Shown: piece by piece, positions 51,552-59,584 of the stretch
Numbering within the stretch: position 1 is the stretch's first letter
How the letters are laid out: each line of letters starts with the position of its first letter
DNA from: CAYRHJ01 sp964424105
GTDB taxonomy: Bacteria; Planctomycetota; Phycisphaerae; UBA1845
DNA: 64,000 nt
Direction: 5' to 3'
Assembly (NCBI GenBank): GCA_964424105.1
Contig: CAYRHJ010000036.1
Coordinates: 62,001-126,000, forward strand
Made by a program: the position numbers and the translations under genes
The notes under the pieces: generated by a model
What the model was told of the DNA's origin: nothing
Database searches by the model: none
What the model saw: the letters and a program-made list of their open reading frames with translations, nothing else

Positions 51552-54500
51552 ATGATCGCCAAGATCATCGAATACTGCTGTCGGAACCGTTTGTTGGTTC
51601 TGATTCTTACGTTTTTCATCGTTCTGGGCGGCATCTGGACCATCTACAACATCCGACTCGATGCCATCCCCGATCTTTCCGACGTTCAGGTCATCGTCTT
51701 CACCGAGTATCCCGGCCAGGCGCCGCAGGTCGTCGAAGATCAGGTGACGTATCCGCTGACAACAGCGATGCTGGCAGTGCCGTACGCGAAGGTCGTGCGC
51801 GGCTACTCCATGTTCGGCTACTCATTCGTCTACATCATCTTCGAGGATGGCACGGATATGTACTGGGCGCGTTCGCGCGTCCTGGAGTCTCTCAACTATG
51901 TATCCAGCAGACTGCCCAAGGGAATAACGCCCCAACTCGGTCCGGATGCGACGGGTGTAGGCTGGGTTTATGAGTTCTCTCTGCGCAACGGTTATTACTG
52001 TCCCGATCACCCCGACGGAATGTATCGTCATTCGAACGAGCCCGGTATCTGGTTTGCCACACTCGAAGACGCCCCCGAGCCGATGCGCGAGAAGCTCGAA
52101 CGCGTTCGCATGTTCGAACACGGGGGCAAGTGTCCGTGGGATGGCAAGACGGACCTCGTCCTGGCCGAGTACGACCTCTCCGAGCTTCGCAGCTTGCAGG
52201 ATTGGTACCTACGCTACGAACTCACGGCGGTGGACGGCGTATCCGAGGTCGCCGCCGTGGGCGGTTTCGTGCGGCAGTATCAGGTTGTCGTCGACCCTGA
52301 TCGTCTGCTGGCCTACAACATCCCGCTCAATCAGATCAAGATGGCCATCCGGGCCTCCAACAACGACGTTGGAGGCCGGGTCCTGGAGATGTCAGAAACC
52401 GAGTACATGGTTCGTGGCCGCGGGTATCTGGCTGCGCTGACACCGGAACAAATCCAGGATGCTAAGAAAGCAGGCACTCCGATTTGGCGCGTCCGGTCCG
52501 AACAGGGACTTGAAGATCTGCGCAAGATCGTGGTCCGCGCCACCTCGACGGGCACACCGGTCTACCTGCGCGACATCGCCGACGTTCAACTCGGTCCGGA
52601 ACTGCGCCGCGGACTGGCCGAGGCCGACGGAAAAGGAGAGGTCGTCGGCGGCATCGTTGTCATGCGCTTTGGCGAGAATGCCCTGCAGGTCATCCGCAAC
52701 GTCAAGCAGAAGCTCGACCAGCTCAAGCAAGGCCTGCCGCCTGGTGTGGATATTGTCACCGAATACGACCGTTCCGGCCTTATCGAGCGCGCGGTGCTAA
52801 CACTCACCGATACGTTGATCAAGGAAATGATCGTCGTCGGACTCGTGTGCATCCTGTTCCTGTTGCACGCCCGGAGCGAGTTGGTGGCCATATTCGTCCT
52901 GCCAACCGGCCTGCTGTGCGCACTGATCGTGATGCATTACTTGGGGTTCAACGCCAACATCATGAGCCTGGGTGGATTGGCCATTTCCATTGGCGTCATG
53001 GTCGATAGTTCCATCGTCATGGTCGAGAACTCACACAAACACCTTGACCGTGAGGAGGACCGCATCCACGCGGAACTTGCCGCCGGCGGAACGCCTGTGC
53101 CACGGCCGCGGGTCGAACTGATCACCGAGGCCGCGAAAGAAGTGGGCCCGACCCTCTTCTTCTCCCTGCTGATCATTACCGTCAGCTTCCTGCCCATCTT
53201 CGTGCTGGGTGAACAAAGCGGCCGGCTCTTCAAGCCACTGGCGTACACAAAGACGTTCGCCATGGCCGCTGCGTCAGTCCTGGCCATTACCATCATCCCG
53301 GTCCTCATGCTCTCGCTCATCACTGCACGGGTGCTCCCGAAGCAATGGGGGTGGAAATGGAACCTGGCGATTACGCTGGCTGCGATGTTCGTGCCCGCCG
53401 CCATGCTCGCCGTGATACCGTTGGGCGCCTACGAGCCGCACCGGTACTGGTTCATCCTGGCATGGGTCGTTCTGCTCGGCATGTTGCTGGTGCCTCAGAA
53501 GATCTTCCACGAGCGGGTGAATCCGATCAGCAAGGCGCTCCAATGGCTGTACGGCCCTTTCTTTTCCCTCGCGATGCGACACCGCAAGAAGCTCATTCTG
53601 CTTGCGATCATGTTCGCCATTAGTGGTCTTTTCCCTCTCCTGGGAACGCGAAACGTCCCGTGGATCGGCCATCCATTGGCGAGAGCCTTCCCGCAACTCG
53701 TATCTGTGTTTCCAGGTCTTGGACGCGAGTTCATGCCCCCCTTGGACGAGGGCGACCTGCTCTACATGCCCACCACCGATCCGGCCATCAGTATCACCAA
53801 GGCTCGCGAGCTCCTACAGCAAACCGACGCGCTCATCGCCAGCTTTCCGGAAGTGCACCACGTGTTCGGCAAGATCGGCCGTGCCGAGACCGCCACGGAT
53901 CCGGCGCCGCTTTCGATGATCGAGACGACGATCATGCTTGAACCCGACCGCGAAAAGTGGCGCAAGCGACACGTCCAGCGATTCTATGACTCTTGGCCGG
54001 CGTGGCTGGCGGATTGGACTGGGATGCGTTGGCTCTTTCCCGACCTGCGACCCATCACGATCGACGAGCTTTCCTACGGCTACGAAGACCGTGGCCAACA
54101 CATCCCCGGCTTGAATGAGGTCGTCAGTTTTCCGGGCGTGACCAACGCCTGGACCATGCCGATCAAGACTCGCATCGACATGCTGTCCACCGGCATCAAG
54201 ACACCGGTGGGCATCAAGATCATGGGCGAGGATCTGGACGTACTCGCCGATCTCGCCGAGCGCATCGCCGCGGAAGTCCGGACGCTGCCCGGCACCCTGA
54301 GTGCCTATCCGGAAAAGACCGTCGGCGGCCTGTACGTCGACTTCAACATCGATCGTGATGAGGTCGCGCGCTACGGGCTGCGCATCGAGGATGTCAACGA
54401 TGTCATTCTGTCGGCACTAGGCGGCATGAACGTTACCTGGACTGTCGAGGGATTGGAGCGATATCCCGTCAATCTCCGCTATAAGCGTGAATTGCGCGAC

Positions 54501-55349
54501 AACCTCGCGGCACTGAAACGAACCCTCGTTTCTACTCCATCAGGTGCACAGGTGCCCCTCGTTCAAGTCGCTGACATACGAATCGTCAAGGGTCCTCCGA
54601 TGGTCAAGAGTGAGAACTCGCGCAAGACTGCCTGGATCTATGTAGACTTGACCACCTCCGACATTGTCGGCTGGATCAACCGCGCCAAGCCACGGGTTTT
54701 TGAGACCGTTGAACTGCCGCCCGGCTACAACATCGTCTGGTCGGGCCAGTACGAGTACATCCAGTCGGCCAACCGCCGGCTCATGGTGGCGGTCCCCGCG
54801 GCTCTGGTGGCGATCATCTTTCTCCTGTATGTCGGCACGCGCTCATGGTTCCGCACCGTGCTTACGTTGCTTACGTTCACCTACACGCTCAGCGGCGCGT
54901 TCTGGTTCCTTTACATGCTGGACTATGACATGTCTCTGGCCGTGGTCGTGGGCTTGATCGCACTGGCCGGCCTGGATGCCGAGACCAACCTGGTCATGCT
55001 CCTCTACCTGGACAACACCTACGATGCCTATAAGTCGCAAGGACGCATGCGCCACTTCGGCGATTTGTGGGATGCGATTCACGAAGGGGCTGTCATGCGC
55101 ATTCGACCCAAGACCATGACTGTGGCCACGACGTTCCTGGGTTTGGTGCCACTGATGTGGGCAGACGGAACCGGTGCGGATACCATGCGCCGCCTGGCGG
55201 CCCCGATGATCGGCGGGCTGGCCACGAGTTTCTTCGGCGAGTTGCTGGTGTTTCCGGCGATCTACTTTGTCTACAAGCGGTTCTCGGAATTGCACTGGGA
55301 GGGAAAGGCATTTTGGCCGACCCATCAGTCGCCCGCGAATCCCACATGA
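51552..55349 (+). CDS. CusA-type heavy-metal RND pump
   Basis: 1,265 residues. Proton-driven export of Cu+/Ag+ from cytoplasm and periplasm. Start IRLDAIPDLSDVQVIVFTEYPG, ATGVGWVYEF, the HME-RND helix-4 motif GGLAISIGVMVDSSIVMVEN and LAGLDAETNLVMLLYLDN are typical. Two differences from CusA (about 1,050 residues): a 60-residue insert at about 150-205 with Cys and His (YYCPDHP, EHGGKCPWDG), and a segment after helix 6 (WKWNLAITLAAMFVPAAML...) that adds two or three helices. Confidence 0.92.
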   Translation: MIAKIIEYCCRNRLLVLILTFFIVLGGIWTIYNIRLDAIPDLSDVQVIVFTEYPGQAPQVVEDQVTYPLTTAMLAVPYAKVVRGYSMFGYSFVYIIFEDGTDMYWARSRVLESLNYVSSRLPKGITPQLGPDATGVGWVYEFSLRNGYYCPDHPDGMYRHSNEPGIWFATLEDAPEPMREKLERVRMFEHGGKCPWDGKTDLVLAEYDLSELRSLQDWYLRYELTAVDGVSEVAAVGGFVRQYQVVVDPDRLLAYNIPLNQIKMAIRASNNDVGGRVLEMSETEYMVRGRGYLAALTPEQIQDAKKAGTPIWRVRSEQGLEDLRKIVVRATSTGTPVYLRDIADVQLGPELRRGLAEADGKGEVVGGIVVMRFGENALQVIRNVKQKLDQLKQGLPPGVDIVTEYDRSGLIERAVLTLTDTLIKEMIVVGLVCILFLLHARSELVAIFVLPTGLLCALIVMHYLGFNANIMSLGGLAISIGVMVDSSIVMVENSHKHLDREEDRIHAELAAGGTPVPRPRVELITEAAKEVGPTLFFSLLIITVSFLPIFVLGEQSGRLFKPLAYTKTFAMAAASVLAITIIPVLMLSLITARVLPKQWGWKWNLAITLAAMFVPAAMLAVIPLGAYEPHRYWFILAWVVLLGMLLVPQKIFHERVNPISKALQWLYGPFFSLAMRHRKKLILLAIMFAISGLFPLLGTRNVPWIGHPLARAFPQLVSVFPGLGREFMPPLDEGDLLYMPTTDPAISITKARELLQQTDALIASFPEVHHVFGKIGRAETATDPAPLSMIETTIMLEPDREKWRKRHVQRFYDSWPAWLADWTGMRWLFPDLRPITIDELSYGYEDRGQHIPGLNEVVSFPGVTNAWTMPIKTRIDMLSTGIKTPVGIKIMGEDLDVLADLAERIAAEVRTLPGTLSAYPEKTVGGLYVDFNIDRDEVARYGLRIEDVNDVILSALGGMNVTWTVEGLERYPVNLRYKRELRDNLAALKRTLVSTPSGAQVPLVQVADIRIVKGPPMVKSENSRKTAWIYVDLTTSDIVGWINRAKPRVFETVELPPGYNIVWSGQYEYIQSANRRLMVAVPAALVAIIFLLYVGTRSWFRTVLTLLTFTYTLSGAFWFLYMLDYDMSLAVVVGLIALAGLDAETNLVMLLYLDNTYDAYKSQGRMRHFGDLWDAIHEGAVMRIRPKTMTVATTFLGLVPLMWADGTGADTMRRLAAPMIGGLATSFFGELLVFPAIYFVYKRFSELHWEGKAFWPTHQSPANPT

Positions 55350-55364
55350 TTGAAAGGCTGCAAC

Positions 55365-55538
55365 ATGAGAAACAAGCGTCGGTTCCTCGTACTCGTGTGC
55401 ATGCTTCTGGTCTTTCAGGCGGGGTGTCTTACGCCCTCGGATGTGCAAAGTATCGCCCAGGGCCAGTTCATCTCGTTTGTCAACGCACTGATCAATACGG
55501 TTACGTCTGACGCCATTCGTGGCGCGCTCGGCGGTTGA
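55365..55538 (+). CDS. Small putative lipoprotein
   Basis: 57 residues: basic start MRNKRR, hydrophobic FLVLVCMLLVFQ and lipobox AGC, then LTPSDVQSIAQGQFISFVNA and a short end. Located 15 nt after the pump gene, same strand, so probably in the operon. A bulkier frame starts 15 nt upstream. Function unknown, perhaps an accessory factor. Confidence 0.6.
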   Translation: MRNKRRFLVLVCMLLVFQAGCLTPSDVQSIAQGQFISFVNALINTVTSDAIRGALGG

Positions 55539-55874
55539 ACAACAACGCGTGACCGTTCGCGAAGGCTGTCGAACACTACAACCAGTCGCAGTTCGGATTA
55601 CTCGCGGCGTTTGAGGATTCAACCGGGGTTGAAGGAATTTCGTCCTATTCGGGATAGAGGAATGCACAATGGAGGAGTCGGGATGTATGCCCCCCCGCCC
55701 GCCTAAAAGGGGTTCATTCCATCGGGGCAGGCCCACGACCGCTTGGGGGCGGGGGTGATTCTGGCCCCCGCCGAGGGCGCAGAAACACGCTTGCCGACCG
55801 ATTCCCGCAGGCTCGTTCGGCCCGGCATCGGGTACTCATCGGGTAACCATGAAAGGCCCCTTGTGTCCCGATGG
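55539..55874. other. Intergenic with a GC hairpin
   Basis: No credible gene. GGCGGGGG-N9-CCCCCGCC at 55748-55772 could form a stem but no T run follows. One degenerate pair TCGGGTAC/TCGGGTAA lies at 55828-55846. Confidence 0.4.
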
Positions 55875-56096
55875 CTACCTTCTCGGTTCGTACCTCATCG
55901 CCACCGCCCCCGAGCGAAATTCCAGCCGGCTCACGAGCTTCAAGTCGAGATGCTTCGATAAGCCCGCGAACAACGTCGGCCCGTGGCCCGCGAGCCTGGG
56001 GTGCACGACGAACTCGTACTCATCGATCAATCCCAGCTGACGTGATCCTCCGCAGCGCTTGCTGGGTATCGCGATAGGCCATGCGCACACCTTCAA
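55875..56096 (-). pseudogene. RibD/dihydrofolate-reductase family C-terminus, remnant
   Basis: The frame contains GLIDEYEFVVHPRLAGHGPT then LFAGLSKHLDLKLVSRLEFR and SGAVAMRYEPR, the final third of the RibD C-terminal/DHFR-like family (LIDEyxlxVHPvxLGxGxxLF). Upstream codons do not fit, so the nucleotide-binding part is missing. Fragment at the right border of the island. Confidence 0.65.
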
Positions 56097-56109
56097 ATTA
56101 TTTGAAGGT

Positions 56110-56449
56110 TTACGCCCCGGCTGGCTGTCAACACGGGGGCGAACCGGGCACCGTGATTATCGCTCCAACCGAGTACCCGCTCTGGTTGCAAAGCACCGCT
56201 GCGCCCTGTGGCGCCGGAATCACGCGATCAACGCCCTCGCGGCCTGTTTCCCATCACACCGGCAAACGCAGGGGTTCGTTCAGGGCAGCCGTTTCACGAC
56301 CACTACCGTAGCGTGGACGCCTTCGCCTTCCACGAGGAATACGCGAAGTTCGACAGCGGCTTGGACGACCGCTTGATCGGGAAAGATTTGGGGTCTGGCG
56401 ACCCCGTTTTATCGGGTACTAATCTAATCGGGTACTCGATTTTGCGTGT
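56110..56449. other. Degenerate sequence, no assignable gene
   Basis: A plus-strand frame near 56290-56400 (AFHEEYAKFDSGLDDRLIGK) looks protein-like but could not be matched to a family. A perfect 10-1-10 palindrome ACCTTCAAAT-T-ATTTGAAGGT stands just before, at 56089-56109. A TCGGGTAC pair is at 56412-56435. Confidence 0.35.
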
Positions 56450-56505
56450 CGTAAGTCATTGTAAAACAATAACTTACGAATGGAGGCGGGGAGAATCGAA
56501 TGTCC
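56450..56505. other. Attachment-site-like structure: inverted arms plus tRNA/tmRNA 3' end
   Basis: CGTAAGTCATTGT-AAA-ACAATAACTTACG (56450-56478) has 13-base arms with one mismatch and a three-base spacer, the form of a tyrosine-recombinase core. Two bases later the minus strand carries GGACATTCGATTCTCC then CCGCCTCCA, the T-loop and 3' end of a tRNA-Ser-like or tmRNA gene; nothing upstream continues it. Such 3' ends are common integration targets. No integrase is left in the window. Confidence 0.6.
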
Positions 56506-56511
56506 ATTCCA

Positions 56512-56652
56512 ACCCGCCAAGAATCTGCGTTTTTGAGCCAGAATCGCGGATTTTGCGAGATTAAAGCGGGTTTTGAATGACCACTTCTGCCCCATTGAGA
56601 CTCTTCGGAACCATCGAAAACCGGTCTTATCGGGTACTGTTCGGGTACTCTT
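56512..56652. repeat. Right copy of the ~140-bp direct repeat
   Basis: Matches 41499-41640, including GAGCCA-AATCGCGGATT, AATGACCACT and the paired TCGGGTAC at 56630-56648. It begins seven bases after the tRNA/tmRNA end fragment. With the left copy it brackets 15 kb. Confidence 0.8.
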
Positions 56653-56839
56653 CTCAATTGCCTAGCTACTTTGCTGGGCACAACGGGGGAGTGCTACGCT
56701 TAGTTGAATTCTAAGACGAACGGCTTAATGATGGTTGTTCAAGGTCCATCAAGCAAGGAGCCGTGCGATGTGACAGAGTATCGTTCGGATCGGATCGAGG
56801 GGCAAGGGACGAAGTAGAGCGGGTGAGCCGAGCCGCCAG

Positions 56840-56911
56840 ATGGATGCGGAGTTGCTGGGATTGAACAGCCGAGTGGCGATGATCCAGGCCTTGGTACCGC
56901 TGGCGCATGTG
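56840..56911 (+). mobile_element. Possible transposase start fragment
   Basis: MDAELLGLNSRVAMIQALVP then LAHV resembles the early part of mutator-type (IS256-like) transposases (…RVAxIQALIPLGL). Only about 24 residues match and they run straight into the ndvB fragment. Weak call. Confidence 0.3.
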
Positions 56912-57345
56912 GGCCCGGAGCGGCTTCTACCAGTCCGGCGGTGCGTTCGGCTTTCGTGACCAGCTCCAGGATGTCATGGCCCTTGTACATGCTGAACCAA
57001 GCGTGGTCCGTGCGCATCTGCTTCACTGTGCAGCACACCAATTCCGCGAGGGAGATGTGCAACACTGGTGGCAGCGCCGGCTGGATGTACCGTCTCTTGA
57101 TCGAATCGCTCTTAGGTTTGCGGTTGGAAGTGGACCATCTTCGTCTAGAGCCTGTCCTGCCGGGCGCATGGAAATCACTCAAGATCCACTACTGTTACCG
57201 GGAGACGCTTTACCGTATCAGGTTGCGCAACAGCGGAGGCAAGACTGTAACACGCGTCGTCTTCGATGGCGTCGATCGCCCCGAAAGGACGATCCCGCTT
57301 CTCGGTGATCGGCAAGAGCATGATGTGGAAGTCGACATCGGCTGA
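56907..57345 (+). pseudogene. ndvB remnant with internal deletion
   Basis: Two parts of the C-terminal module of the synthase at 22890 are joined: RSGFYQSGGAFGFRDQLQDV to REGDVQHWW, and then GSAGWMYRLLIESLLGLRLE to the normal end EHDVEVDIG. About 320 codons are missing between them and the frame changes at the junction near 57072, where TGG is shared by both sides. Similarity to the intact copy is high but not complete, so it comes from a second, related gene. Confidence 0.85.
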
Positions 57346-57433
57346 CACGGCCAGGAAAGTTAACAGTCAATCACCTGTTTGCGACTGGACGTGGTCGCTG
57401 CGCGAATCCTCACGGCAATCCACAGACCGATCC

Positions 57434-58168
57434 TCACGCCCGAAAGGACGCAGGCAGATGCGACGCGGCCTCACGATCGACGAGCCATCGAACCTCACTC
57501 GCGGCTGGCTGAACGAGCTGCGCCAGCAGGCGGTCCGGATCTCGCGGTCCGAAGAGAACTTCGTGCAGAATGTCCGACTTTTCCGCCCCGGACACGAGAA
57601 AGGCAACCACCTCCGCTGCGTTGAGCACGGGCACCGTCAGCGTTACGCGCCACAGGTCCTGCTCGGCCACGTAAACTTCGGACACATGTCGCGCCCGCTC
57701 GTGAATTACAGGCGTCCCCGGGAACAGCGAGGCCGTGTGTCCATCCATACCCAACCCAAGAAGTATCAAATCGAACCGAGCGAGCTCGCTGCCGAAATAT
57801 TGAGTTAGCACTGCTTCATAATCCCTCGCCGCATCCGCAGGGCTTATCTCGCCGTGAATGCGATGCACCTGGCCGGTCGGAATCGGCACGTGATCCAGTA
57901 GCGCCTCGCGGGTCATGTGAAAGTTGCTCCGTACGTCGTCCGGTCGTACGCAACGCTCGTCGGTCCAGAAGATGTGGACGCGTCTCCACTCGACTTGGGA
58001 ACAATAGGGCTCCGCGGCAAGCAACTGATAGGCCCGCTTCGGCGTATGGCCGCCGGCCAGCGCGACACTGAACCGCTCGCGCGCAGACACCGCCCGGTGT
58101 GCTTGATCCACGAACAACTCGGCGGCACCGCGCATCAACGCATCAGCATCGAGAAACGTCTGAATCAC
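57434..58168 (-). CDS. pgl: 6-phosphogluconolactonase
   Basis: Second step of the oxidative pentose phosphate path. 244 residues: FSVALAGGHTPKRAYQLL, VHIFWTDERCVRPDDVRSNF and DLILLGLGMDGHTASLFPG are diagnostic. GTG start at 58168 overlaps the stop of the fused gene upstream (GTGA), and GGAGGG stands before it. Intact and of normal length, in contrast to its neighbours. Confidence 0.94.
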   Translation of the reverse strand: MIQTFLDADALMRGAAELFVDQAHRAVSARERFSVALAGGHTPKRAYQLLAAEPYCSQVEWRRVHIFWTDERCVRPDDVRSNFHMTREALLDHVPIPTGQVHRIHGEISPADAARDYEAVLTQYFGSELARFDLILLGLGMDGHTASLFPGTPVIHERARHVSEVYVAEQDLWRVTLTVPVLNAAEVVAFLVSGAEKSDILHEVLFGPRDPDRLLAQLVQPAASEVRWLVDREAASHLPASFRA

Positions 58169-59484
58169 GTCGTGCGTTTCCCTCCTTCAATGTCATGAAG
58201 TTCGGGAACCCACCACTTCCGGCCGTCTCGCGCCAGCAACATCACGGCCGAGTCCGGTCCCCAGGACCCAGCGGCATAGTTCGGAAAATCTGTCGGCGGA
58301 TCGTCCTCCCACGCGGTGAGAATGGGCATCAATGCGGTCCACGCCGCCTCCACATGGTCCGCGCGCATAAACTGCGTCGCATCGCCGAGGATCACATCCA
58401 ACAGCAGCGTCTCGTACGCCTCGGGCTCAGGGATTCGAAACGCCTCTTTGTAGAGAAAGTCCATCGCGACCGATTGCAAGCGCATCGGCGAGCCGGGTTG
58501 CTTGGCCTGAATCTTGACGTCGATCCCCTCATCCGGCTGAATCCGCAAGACGATGCGATTGGGCTGAATGTCTGGAACCGTATCGGGAGGGAACGCCAGA
58601 TGCGGAACCGGACGAAACTGAATCACGACCTCCGACACCCGCGCGGGCATCCGCTTGCCCGATCGCAGGTAGAACGGTACGCCGTGCCAGCGCCAGTTGT
58701 CTATCTGGAGCCGCACCGCCGCGAAGGTTTCAACGTTCGATTCGGGGCTGACTCTCTTTTCAGCTCGATACGCGAGCACCTGATTGCCACGGACCGAGCC
58801 GGAATCATATTGTCCGCGAACCGCGTTTAGGTCTACCTGCTCCTCGTTCGACAGGCCCATGCCGCGCTTCATCAAATCGTACGTCTCGGAGATCAGTTGC
58901 ATCAGGGCGTATTCGATTCCATTGTGCACCATCTTCACGTAGTGTCCGGCTGACCCTGGTCCGAGATACGCCACGCACGGCTCACCGCCGACCTTGGCCG
59001 CGATCGCCTCCAGGATGGGCCGCACCCGTTCGTATGCATCCTTCGGCCCGCCGGGCATCATGCTTGGTCCATGCCGCGCGCCTGACTCGCCGCCGGAGAC
59101 GCCCATGCCGAAAAAGTGAATGCTCTTGCCCGCAAGCGCCTTGTAACGCTGATCGGTTTCCGTGAAGTGCGAGTTCCCCGCGTCGACTAGTAGGTCGCCT
59201 GACGACAGGAGCGGCACCAGTTCGCGGATCACCGCATCGACCGGCGCCCCAGCCGGCAAGAGCAGCATGATCACTCGAGGCTTGCGAAGCATGGTGACAA
59301 ATGCCATCGGGTCCGTCGTCGCATCAGCGCTTTGGCCCTTCGCCTCGTCCACGAACGCCTTGACCTTTGCCGCGTCGGTGTCCAGCCCGACCGCCGAGTA
59401 GCCGCGGTCCAGCATGTTCAGCAGCACGTTTCGCCCCATGATGCCGAGACCGACCATGCCCACATCGTAGTCCTGCGTCTCCAT
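58165..59484 (-). CDS. Chimera: 6-phosphogluconate dehydrogenase N-domain / glucose-6-phosphate dehydrogenase C-domain
   Basis: 440-residue uninterrupted frame from the ATG at 59484 (GAGGG upstream). Residues 1-220 are the nucleotide-binding domain of Gnd: VGMVGLGIMGRNVLLNMLDR, GVSGGESGARHGPSMMPGG and GHYVKMVHNGIEYALMQLIS. Then, right after GMGLSNEEQ (near 58830), the sequence becomes Zwf: NAVRGQYDSGSV, TFAAVRLQIDNWRWHGVPFY and LRSGKRM, to the Zwf end AGSWGPDSAV...RDGRKWW. The helical half of Gnd and the NADP domain of Zwf are gone. Normally these are two genes in the order gnd-zwf-pgl, so a deletion joined them. Activity is doubtful. Confidence 0.9.
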   Translation of the reverse strand: METQDYDVGMVGLGIMGRNVLLNMLDRGYSAVGLDTDAAKVKAFVDEAKGQSADATTDPMAFVTMLRKPRVIMLLLPAGAPVDAVIRELVPLLSSGDLLVDAGNSHFTETDQRYKALAGKSIHFFGMGVSGGESGARHGPSMMPGGPKDAYERVRPILEAIAAKVGGEPCVAYLGPGSAGHYVKMVHNGIEYALMQLISETYDLMKRGMGLSNEEQVDLNAVRGQYDSGSVRGNQVLAYRAEKRVSPESNVETFAAVRLQIDNWRWHGVPFYLRSGKRMPARVSEVVIQFRPVPHLAFPPDTVPDIQPNRIVLRIQPDEGIDVKIQAKQPGSPMRLQSVAMDFLYKEAFRIPEPEAYETLLLDVILGDATQFMRADHVEAAWTALMPILTAWEDDPPTDFPNYAAGSWGPDSAVMLLARDGRKWWVPELHDIEGGKRTT

Positions 59485-59584
59485 TGCAATCCCTCGCCAT
59501 CCGCCTTCAAGCATCAAACCCAATCGCCCGATCCCCGTCGTCCGGTTATCATACCACGACGATTGCACCCGTCGTGCGGTCAAA

